From Odontocerum albicorne (Eukaryota; Arthropoda; Insecta; Trichoptera; Odontoceridae), in contig OX463849.1 of the NCBI GenBank assembly GCA_949825065.1, positions 38,531,852 to 38,595,851 on the forward strand: 64,000 bases of DNA, given 5' to 3'. Below the pieces are notes generated by a model, which ran no database searches, had not been told where the DNA came from, and worked only from the letters and a program-made list of their open reading frames with translations. Made by a program: the position numbers and the translations under genes. Below are positions 26,901 to 38,900 of the stretch, in pieces. Within the stretch, counting starts at the first letter, position 1, and the number at the start of each line of letters is the position of its first letter.

Positions 26901-29900
26901 TCTTCGCAGACAGTGAGTTGGGATGGAGCCAGGGAGAAGACTCGTAGTAATAAAAAATGGCCACAATATTCCCAGTTGTCGGAAAAGTGCAGCGCAAATT
27001 CAATTTGTTTTTTTAGTGATCGTGTAATTCAAAATTTTAGAATTGACAAACTTTTACTGCAATAGACTTATAACATAGAATAGATATTATCTGAAGGGAA
27101 AGTTTAACTCTTACACAATTTAATTTTTTTTACATAATAATGTAGACGCTTTTGGTCACTAAACAACTGACAAATCGCGACGGAACACGTGTATGAATGA
27201 CATGACAGACACGACACTTTACAAAGCCAAAGTTAGCCAATTATGGCCGGCAGTCTCTTTCTTAAGCCCGATGTGTATTACTTAGCCAGGTTCTGTATCT
27301 CAGTTTTTCAGATAGCAGCACCCTGCAATGTCTTGCCAAAGAAAATAAAATAATAAATGTCTAGAAAAACTCCCCATAAGATCCTACAGGCATTTTTCAA
27401 CCCAGGTTTTGAAGGTCTAAAGATAACTATTATTTCAATCACATTTAATAATTTAAAAAATAGTAATACAGTGGTACCTCGGGTTACGAACACCTCTAGT
27501 CACGAACACAATTTCCGAACAAATTTTGACTCGACCTGCGTACAATACCTCTTACGCTTACGAATTAGTTGTACGGCGCACTTCACAATTACGCATTAAT
27601 TGTTCTCAGGTGCGCTCGTTGTGAACATTGTTTGTCGTTGTGTTCGTTGTTCTTGATACAATTTTTTGTTGCTTTTTATATACGAGGCATATCCAGAAAG
27701 CAAGTGTACTGAATTTTTGTAGATTAAAATTTTTTTTATTTAAACAAAAAAATTACGTGATTACCGTAGTACATATGTAAGCTATTTTTCGACATAGTTG
27801 CCATTCCTCTCAATGCAGGTGGTGAAGCGGGGTATCAACTTTTTGATGCCTTCCTCGAAGTAGTTTCCCGCCAACCCCTCCGTCCACTTCTCCACCTCCT
27901 CCTTTACCTCCTCGTCGGTTGAAAATCTTTTTCCACCCATGTGCAGCTTCAGAGAGGTAAAGCGATAGTAATCTGAAGGTGCTAGGTCAGGGGAATGCGC
28001 GGGATGGTTCAGGACATCCCATTTAAACGAGGCGAGCAGTTACTTCGTGGCGTTGGCCGTGTGTGGTCTGGCATTGTCGTGCAGCAGGCAGACTCCCTTT
28101 GTCAGCATGCCTCACCTCTTGTTCTGAATCGCCCTCCGCAATTTTTTTAGGGTCTCACAGTATCTTGCAGAGTTGATGGTCTCCCCTTGAGGCATATATT
28201 CAATTAAAATTATGCCTTGACAGTCCCAAAACACGGATGCCATGATTTTCTTGGCTGAAATTGTGGTTTTGAACTTTTTGGCGGAGGGTGAAGAGGTGTG
28301 ACGCCACTGTTGAGACTGCCTTTTGGTTTCAGGCGTGTAGTGTGCAACCCAAGTTTCATCTCCAGTAACGATGGAGAGGAGAAATTCATCTCCATGGAGT
28401 TTGCAGTGCCTCAAAAACTCTTGCCCGGCCTCCACTCGATTCAACTTGGCGGGAGATTGGATTGACATTTTTCACGAAACGTGTTATCGCGTCGACACTT
28501 CTCAACGTACTGACTTCGAACCGGTCTCGTTGCGGAGGGGAAGGGTCAGGCTACACGGAAGTGTAGCCAACATGTCGAAAATAAAATCCATCCGGTCGTG
28601 AGAGCCTCAGTACACTTACTTTCTGGATACGCCTCGTATATAATATACAGTATATATAAAATATATTTTGCATTAAATTAACCCTCATTATGGCTTCCAA
28701 GAAAAATTGTTTAGGTTTGCGAACATTTCGGCTCGTGAACGGAATCAAAGAACGAATTAAGTTCGTAACCCGAGGTACCACTGTACAGGTTTTATAGTTT
28801 GGTGATAGAAAAATAATTTGTTAATAAAAAAAAAACAATAATTAAAACAAACCATTTACATATTCGGAAGCATACAAAACTGAAAGTGATGTAGTTGAAT
28901 ACTCCTCATTGAGACTAGCGATTGCGGTTTCAGAATGAGTGGGATCACTGTGTGGAAACCGAGCAGGAATTGGCCTCCACGGGATGACCAGTGAATTGAG
29001 CCGGTGATGATGGTGATCATGGCCCAAAGCTGGTCGTGAGTTAGAATGTGACTGGACCAAAGCCTGCATCCTCACTGATTCTTGTATGTATAGCTGTAAT
29101 TGATGTTAAGATTCAAGTTGTTGTTACAATGAGTGTGAACATAAATGTTACAATCATTCGTGCAAGTGTTGTGTGTTAGAAATATATAAAAAATAGGAAA
29201 GAAGCAATGGAAATTATGTCCAAGTATGTCACTTACTATATATCATTTCCTAAACTTATCAAGACTTTGGTGGAAAAAAAGTTTTGCTCTCAAAATTGAG
29301 AAAAACAAGAAATCTCTCACATAGGAGGAGAATCATGGTCACGATCAGAATGGTGGTCACGATCCTCAGAATGAATTTACATTTAACTTAATAATATTTA
29401 TTTTGTAGTTTAATTAGCTTAGTATTTTCTTTGATTGTAATTTGTTTTCTTTCAGTGTTATACTATAAAGTAGTAGATTCATACACCGTATGTGTTCTGA
29501 TTTATGCTGATTTTTTTCAACCTATTGATTTTTTTCAACTTTTGTAAATGACACTTTTAAGTGATATTTATTTTTCCAATAAATAAACATTCTAAATAGC
29601 AAAATATATAACTTTCATATCATCATCAGCCTACATTCATCCACTGCAGGATATAAGCCTCTTCAAATTGTTTCCAAGAAATCCTGTCCTTTGCACATTG
29701 CTGCCACGTAATCTATGCTTGCTTACGTATTTCATCCACCCAGCGTGCCTTTGGTCAAGTTCAGGCTATTGGGTATCATTGGATAACTTATAAGTCAAAC
29801 AATGGTACGTTGTTCAGGCGACCTGCCCGGCCCACTTCCACTTCAATTTTTTTGTGACCTTAATAACATCGTCAACTTTTGTTTGGGCACATATCCACTC

Positions 29901-32900
29901 ATTGTCTTTGCTGTCTCTCCTGTTATAACCTAGCATACACATTGTGTTTGCTGTCTCTCCTGTTATAACCTAGCATACACCTCTCCATGCTGTGTTGTGT
30001 TGTCTAGAGCTTCTGTCTCATTTGTATTTTCATATAAAGACTATTATTGATATATCACTTTCAAAACTCCGTAAATGACAGTGCATATGTATTACAGTTA
30101 TAACCTGCATAAATATATTCAGTCTATACAATAAATATGTAAAAATATCTCCGATAAATAATAAAAAAAATATTTAACAATTTTAAATAATATTTACCTG
30201 TCGATTGTGCATTCCGATATAGACTGCAGGATTTATTAATGGAGCAGAATCAGCAGAGGAGCCATCAGGAGTGTCGGTGATAGAACTGAAGGCCCATGAT
30301 GGGATTACAGTGGCTCCAAACAGATCGATTGAATGCAATTGATTACCCACTGTGTCCCAAGCAGCTACAATTGGAGTGTTTAACTGAAAGGAATAATAAA
30401 TAGTTTAATAGGGTTTCTGAGTTTAATATTATGCCATTCTTCAAAAAGGAGAATTTGGTTTTTTTAATGAAAGATGTGAAAAACCTGCAGTCCTGTAAAT
30501 TTTTGAATGTCGCGTTATAATAGACTTAATTAATTTACTTTTGTAATAAATGAAAGGTGCAATGATAGGCACTAAAAATGACATGCAAAACATAAACATA
30601 TGAATATTTAAAATGAGAGAAATTAAGAGAAGTTGCTAATGCTGGCAATGTAAGTCAAGCTGCAATTTAAAAAATATTTGAAATTTTTAACTTTTTTTAC
30701 ATTAATTCGTACACTCTTGTACTTTAACCTTTCCTTCCCTGTGTTGGGTATCTTCTACACGTTGCTTCTAATAACCATCAATATCTCTATAAATATAATA
30801 AATACAAGGTTAAGATTTTAGGTATTCCTCCATAATATATTTACGCATTGATTTAAAAAATAATATTAATAATAATCAGAATTTATCGACTACATCGAGG
30901 TGTTTTGTAAAGATCGAAAACAAATTCGCATTTAAACGCTGCGAGTGCCTCGTCTTGACGATAGGTGAATAGTATGCGGGAAGCGCGACACTATATTCGC
31001 ATCTCACTCTTGCATACTCCACTGAATTGCGAGGAGCTGAATTGTCTCAACGTCGCAAGCATAAGCGTAAGCGCCGGGGTATGCGACTGACGTTCCGCGC
31101 CACTAGTAGCTTCTAGGCTTGCAAATAGGTTAGACGTACGCCCGTTCCGTGAGCGTTGCCAGATGGTTTTTTAATGTTTTCAGCAAATAAATCTCAACTA
31201 TTATAACTTTTAACTTCAATTATAATTAATTAAGGGGATTATCTATGAATGCTCTTATTTTTCCGATTTAAAATCGCTAATTTTTTATTGCGTACTCACT
31301 ACCCAACACCGGAGCACGCGTATTATTTTTATCACCGTAAGGGAAGGGTTAAATTAATTTCCCTGAGATTTCATTAATCCCAAAGTTAAATTTATCAAAA
31401 AAAAATGTTGTAATATAACCAATCACCTTGTGTTTCCAAACAACATTGTGAGGAGCACTTCTCTGAACGGCACACACCAGTCCTTCAGGCACCACAACTT
31501 TATAAATAAGATCCGAGTCAACTGACTTGATGGGCGTGGGGAGTACACAACCCTTGAAAGGTTGTAAATTTAATTCATGCTGACCCACACTGAAGTTCCA
31601 CCTATAACAATAAAAGATCGTAGAGGATGAAGTTAAAAAATCTGCGATAGATACATATAGTATAAATTGAGACCAGCCCGAAACCCACCAGGAATCAAAC
31701 CTACACTAAAAAAATAGACAACTGGCACTGACTTTATTTTCAACACATTTATCCCCTAAATTATTATTTCAAATAAAAAAAAACAACTGTAATCTGGCAA
31801 TTTTGAAAAAAAAAGAAATTGCGAAAAATTCTAACAAAATATTCAAATGAAAATAAGTTTCAAGTTTTTTTTATTTAATTATGTTAACTGAAATACAGTA
31901 GGATAATAAATTCCACAATTTTAACTCAATGAAACACTGTTTAGCTAATCGTTGAGTACCTGCTGACATAAAAACTTATCTCAAAAATTTAAAAAAAATA
32001 AGTATTTTAATTGCAGATTTTTTTTGTTTATTGAATACATGACCATTGTTGACAACTTACATAAATACATATCCATGTCCCTTTTGCAGTAACTTTTCTA
32101 TTGAAACACAACTTTCACCTCAGTTAACCCATACATCGCACACAATTTTTACTATACTCCTTTCTATAACCATAACCTTTCATTTCGTTACATTCATTTT
32201 CAACCCTTTTAGTAAACATCTCACTTATCATATCCTTTAAATCGTCCTCATTTTCAGCAAGCATAACCATATCATCTGCAAACACAAGTCTACTACATAT
32301 ATTTCACTTATTCTTATACCTCTCTCATTATATTTTAAATCACGCACACATGAAGCATTGACAACTTAATATTGATATTATCAGCATTCAAACTCAGAAG
32401 TATTTTTATTGCCAAGTTGTTTGTTTATTGAATATATGATAGTTCGTATGATAGTTATTGACAACTTAATGTTGATGTTAGCATACAAACTTAGAATTAT
32501 TTTTGTTGCAATTTTTTTTTTGTTTATTAAATACATGAGTTACCAATTTAATGTTGAATTATCAGAAATATTTTTAATGATGAGTAGTTTGTTTATTGAA
32601 TACATGAAAGTTGTTGACAGCTTAACACGTTCGCTGCTAAAGACGCCCCTGGGGCGTCAACACATTCTTTGTAGAGACGCTGATGATGCCCATTGCGCGT
32701 CATTCTATTCTCTTTGTTTGTATGGTACCGAATATTTTAAGATTTTAAGGTTTCCGTAAGATTTTAAGGTTTCGAAAATATGATTTTTTTCAATACCTCT
32801 ACACTATTCTATAAATACATATCACAGTGAATGTGTTAATGATTATATTATTAGCAAATAAACTCAAAAATATTTTTGTTAGAAAGCTTTTGTTTATTAA

Positions 32901-35900
32901 ATGCATGACAGTTAACAACTTAATTTTGATATTATAAGCATACAAACTAAGAAGTATTTAAATATCAAAGTTTTTCGTTATTGAATATATGCCAGTTAAG
33001 AACTGAATGTTGATATTATCAACATTCATGCTGCCTGTCTATAACTATACAGGTTGTGAATATACAAGTAAATAAGAAACCTTTCTTGGCCACTTCGAGG
33101 CTCAATAGCCCTCACAGTTTGTGTAACTCTCCTGATGAGAAGCAGCTCTCCAAGGTCTTCTCGCAGCTGATCGGACCTCCCTGTGGGGCCTGTAGCATTC
33201 ACACATCCATGAAGAGAACACTCATACACCACTTTGCCAGTGCGGGTGGAAACGCCAATAGATGCAGTCTCTTTACCTCCTAAAACATATGCGAATTGAT
33301 AAAATGATAAACTTAATCAGAAAGGTTACATAAGATGGAACTGGACCAGTAATTAAATTTTACATCCCTGCAATATTCATTTGATCTGCCAAAAAATAGG
33401 TATATCTAAGCTGATATACTGAAACAGGCAAAAACATCTTTCCGTTGATCTCGACATTTCTGCAGTAGGATGTTAACTGCCAGTAATGATTCTCTTGTTC
33501 CAAAAGCATTTCTGAAACCAAATTGGGTTTTGTCGAGATCTTGCTCACTTGTTCCTTATTCAGGCATGAATGATCTTAAGGAATAGTTTCAGCATGTGAC
33601 TCTTATTAGGGTTATCAAAAGATAGTCGCTGCACTTCTTGGGGTGTTGTTTTTTGGGCAGAGTTATGAATGTTGATTTTAACCAGTCGTGGGGGATTACC
33701 CCTGTGTCGTAAATTTTGTTGAACAGCCTCAGCAGACGATCCACATTTTCCTCATTAATAAGCTTCAGTACCTCCACAGGAATTTCATCCTGACCGCAGG
33801 CTTTTCTATTTTTGGATGTTGCGATTGCGTGAAGTATCTCAGATCGTAAAATTGGTGGCCCCTCTTGAGATTCATTATTACTGATATCAGGTCTCTGATC
33901 ATCAAAAAGGTTACGAATATAATCTTCCCAAGTCCTAAGGATGTCTTTTTCGTCTAATATAAGCTTATTCTTATAGTCGACCAAGCAACTAGGTGTTGAT
34001 CTTTTTGTTATGTTTGACAAAGAATGCTTAAGTTAATGAGTAGGCTACTATTAACAACACTGCCTATGATCAGTTTCATGGCAAGTGCATGTTATATGCA
34101 TGCAAAATTGATACATACCTTGTCGTTTTTTAACCCTATTGCAATTTAAGTCAAAAGATAAAACTTTCACCTTTCTTATATCATACATGATATAATATTG
34201 TTTTTGCAGGAGTCTAAATTAAGAATAATTTTCCTACTGGTATATGCATACAAGAATTGGAAATAAAAAATGAACACAAAAATACCTGCAATAACCAAAT
34301 CATCAGAGTACTTATGTGAAGAAGAAAGAAGTTGATCAGCAGAAAGAGGCAGGGGTTCCAGGGAGTCTCCGCTGAATCGGTATAAGGAACCACCCAAAGA
34401 TGGGACCAAGCGGACCAATTGTCCTCCATTGTTCAGCTGAAAATAAGAAACAATGTAACAACTGCTGCACTTTTGATAGAAATACTTTATTTCCCATTAA
34501 GCACTATCCTATTAAATAAAATGCTTGACAATCTTGATCTCATTAGCTATGTAACGTGGGCATGTTGGTAGAATGCTTGACTTCTTATCTGAGGGTTACA
34601 CGTTACATTTCTGATGAATGTTAAAAAAGGGGGTCTCAATCTGGTATTTTACATCACATGTTTTTGGTTGGTCGAAAAAAAAATCCAGATGTCAATAAGC
34701 CCGCCAGGTTTTACTGTATACAGTGAAAGTGTAAGAAGGTAGATAATGAAGAACTTTAAAATAACTAGAATCACAAATTATTAAAAGAACATTTCAATGT
34801 AACAATTAAGTAATGAAGTGATAAAAATAAAGTATGACTAATTTTTCAGGCAATAAAATATTATATCAATGGGACACAATATGGTTGACACTATATTTCA
34901 ATCAAAATAAATAAAGAAAAGTTTATTCAACAGTGTATTGGAGCCAAAACATTAGAGCCAACATTTTACAGAAGTCAAAAGTAGATGTGGAAAATAATGA
35001 AAGGCGTCAAGTAAATGTGGTAGAAACGCATACACTGAGAAAAATATGTAATGTGTTGATAGACAGAATAAGAAATGCAGTTATTAATTATTAAGGATGA
35101 ATGTGTGCTAAAGACAAAGGTGTTAAGTAGGGTGAAAAGAGTATGTTGAGGTAATTTAGACAGGTTGACCATATTGGTGACGAAAGACAAATCTACGATG
35201 CAAACAACACTGGGAATTAAAATAGAGGTAGAGCGATAAAGTATGGTAAAGCTAAGTGATTGAAGTTTTAAAAGAAAAAGAGGTAAGAAGTATGAGAAGT
35301 TTATGGATTTGGAAGAAGTGGAGGAAATATGTTGCGATAGATAGATAACGTTAGCATTCTGTCCTATCTGACTTGTCCAACAATGAAATTGTGTGATGGT
35401 ATTTATAAAAGAAAAATATGACAAATATCACTGCAGATATAATTTCATGTGATAAATATTGTAATTAAATGCCGATATTAATCACATGTATTATTTTATA
35501 TTACTGTATCGGACGTATGCCGTCACCCTTGTGTGTGTGTGTGGTATGATGAGACAGACAAGGTTGTGTGTAGATCTGGAGGGAAATTACCCCTTTTTTT
35601 AACTCTGATAATAATGATAATAACTTGAACTCTGATAATAACTCTGATAATTCATGTAATCTATGCTGTTTTGCTCTTATAATTCTGTAAAAATGCATCA
35701 TGTATTATAATTTGTATGTAATATTATGTAAAATATCAGTCACTTTGAATCCGAATGAGCTCGCGACCGCGCAGAAAAATGTGCAGCGGCCGGGCCATCG
35801 TGACCAAGGCAAAAAGCGGTCAGTTTAAGCGGCCCCCCCCGAGCCCCCACGTGGTTTTACCTCGCGGCTGGCGGGCGCTTACTCTGACCGACTTTCCGCT

Positions 35901-38900
35901 AATATAGAGCCTTAAATTCTATCGAAAATATACTACTTCTCTTCACTCTACTGACTACGTTTCATTTCTCAACCTTCTCCAAGTTCTACAGAGGAATCTC
36001 TACTCTTCCGACTTCACTTCTTCTCTTCGTCTTTCGCCGGAATCATCGTACCGAGTCCGCCCCTGGCACCGTCTGGACAGCTCTCTGAATACGCCGGAAC
36101 AAGCTCCGCCCACAAGTTCAGAGGCGCATCGACTCAAGAACATTTCACCGGAAATTAATCTAATTAATTTTTTGGTGATTTACGACTGACTTGCGCACCA
36201 AGAAAGTGGTCCTTCGGAGCCGGATCTGCTGCATCCTCGAGAATCATCATCGTGAGAAGCGACCGCTGTGGACTATCGTCATCATCAGCCGCTGTGGACT
36301 ATCGTCATCATCAGCCGCTGTGGACTGTCGTCATCATCAGCCGCTGTGGACTATCGTCATCATCAGCAACGTTGAGCATCGTCATCTTCAGCCACTGACG
36401 CAATCATGCCTTCTCTGCGTTCCGGAAAGGCTCCCGCTGACCAAGCGAGAGCTGAGAGCGACCGTACCTCAGTCGCCGACTCAGTGGCGTCTTCGGGCGC
36501 TGACACAGAGGACACGGTCCGGAGGCTACAGGAGGAGGTCCGCACTGAGAAGCGGAAATCGGCATCATTGAGGAGGAGGCTGCTACGAGCGACGGCTGAA
36601 GCCGTTCCGGGACCATCGGCGGAACACATCCCCGATGACGTTCCGGTGGCCGACCCCAGGCGACTCACCGAGGAGTGGGTAGGCAGACAGCAGGACTCCA
36701 TGGCACAGATGACAGCAATGATGAGAGAGTTCATCCGATGCGCACAGGAGGTCGGGAGCCCGAAGGCGCCGGCCAGTGAAGATAGTGCGAGGATGACCGC
36801 TCTCATCGCACGCCAGACTGGAGCCAAGGACCTGCCTGTTTTCTCTGGGGAACCTCTCGAGTGGCCTGCCTTCAAAGCACAGTACGACCAGTCCACAGAA
36901 TTGTGTGGACTAGCCGAAGCTGAGAACCTTCTCCGGCTGCAGCGTGCCCTGAAGGGGCGCGCACGAGAGGTAGTATCCGCTCTGTTGGTGGATCCAAGGA
37001 GCGTCGGGGAAATCATCCGCACACTGGAGATGCGCTTTGGCCACCCGGAGGTGATCGTAGCCACGATGCTGGACAGAGTGCGGCGACTGCCACGCCTTAC
37101 CGATAGCAACTCCATGGAAGCCCTCGTGGAGTTCGCGATCGCCATACGCAACGTCGTCGCTACGATCAAAGGCGTGGAAGGGGAGTACCTCACGTCACCG
37201 CAACTCCTGACAGAGATGGCGACCAAGTTGCCCTTGACCATCCAGGTCATGTGGGTCCAGTCACGGATCAGACAGCCGAAAGCCACCGTGGACGACCTGG
37301 CCACCTGGCTGATGGAAATAGGCAACGCGGCCACCCATGCCGGAACAATAGACACGCAGGCGTCCTTGAGAGCGCAGAAACCCCGACGGGAAGGCAACGC
37401 GCTGCCCCAGTCGACAGAGAAGCTCGGTCGCAATGGCGCAAGATGTGCGCTATGCCACGACGAGCACAAGCTATCGACGTGTCCAACGTGGCGAGAAAAG
37501 AGCGTGGACGAGCGCTGGGAATGCAGAAAGGCGTTGGGCGTATGCCCCAACTGCCTAGAATCCAAGCACCTGGCTGTTGACTGCAGGAAGCAGCGATGCG
37601 GCGTGGGTAGCTGCCGACGACCGCACCACCGTACGCTGCATCAGGAAAGGACCGGAGCCGGCCCAGCAACAGCACATACAGTCGCCACCATTCGCACATC
37701 GGACCCGTCACCGGTACTCTTGAAAATCGTACCCGTGACGGTGTCAGGACCGCGAGGGCAACTGGAGGTGCACGCTCTCCTGGACGAAGGGTCAGCAGTG
37801 ACCCTGATCGACGCAGCCGTGGCAGCCAGGATTGGCGCTGAAGGCCCCGTTTGTGGCCTTCGGATAGACGGCCCAAGACGGATGGGCGCCACAGACAAGG
37901 CGTCGCGACGGATCACGGTCCAGATGAGAGGACGATGGACCGGGGTAACACACAGCGTATCGGGGTATACGATGTCGAGATTGGACCCCCCTAGGCAGCT
38001 CGTTCAAGCCCCATACGCCAGCCCAGAGCCAGTGCGAGAGATCAGGCCCGAAATGATCATCGGCCAAGACAACGCGCACCTGATCGTATCGCAAGAGGTA
38101 CGAGGGCATACGAATGGATGCGTTACCTCCCGCACCGCACTGGGGTGGGTTACCCACGGGGGGAGGCACTCACCCATGGAAAGACAGAAAACCATGAAGG
38201 AGGGCACTGTCGGGGCACTAAAGTTCGCGACACTGGGAATGGACGCGGGATGCCGGGCAAAGAAAGCCCAAATGTCCGAAAAACGTCACCCAAAACGAGG
38301 AAAGGGCGACAACGCGTTACCACAAGAAGAGCGACGCGTCGAGAATCAGCGGATGAGCCCGGATGCAGAGAGGCGCGGAGAAAGCGCGCAGCCCTCATCG
38401 ACACATCACGCTGAGAAGGATGACGTCGTCGCCCCGCCAAGAAAGTGCGAGACGTCCGCAAACGGAGAGGCGGCGCGACACTGCTCGCCGGGCTCGGTGG
38501 CGGATACACCGCACGAGCCTGAAAAGTTGCGGGCCGAAAAGTTGCGGCCTACGCCGGACAGCGGCCCATTAGAGGCGAAAGCGACACATGCCACTGGCGT
38601 GAACCGACATTGCGTAAGTTGGCTCACGCAAAACCGACAGAGGGGAACACGTCGCCACAAGACGAGCAGCGCGCCGAAGACGGGCCAAAGTGCCAGGATA
38701 CGGCGAGGCGCGACGACAATGCGCGACCTGCGTCGATCCATCGCACCAAAAGGGATGACGTCGTCGCAACGCCAAGAATGTGTGGGGCTGGCATGGACCA
38801 TCATGCAGATCGCCAACCGGTGGATGTCGAGCGGTCAGAAGCGGCGCATCCAGGAAGACAAGACGACTCACCACTAGACCAGGGACACGCGGAGGCCGGG

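Noticed and set aside
26440..26916. 158-residue frame as a host gene
   Set aside because: It is a 5'-truncated LINE with an 11-bp target duplication and a sister copy at 15226-15574.
36363..37565. 400-residue minus-strand open frame
   Set aside because: It is the antisense shadow of the GC-rich gag frame; its composition is explained by GC3 bias and it has no domain.
36406..38877. 823-residue open frame as a novel host gene
   Set aside because: It sits between LTRs with a 5-bp target duplication and has gag, zinc-knuckle and retropepsin motifs of BEL/Pao elements.
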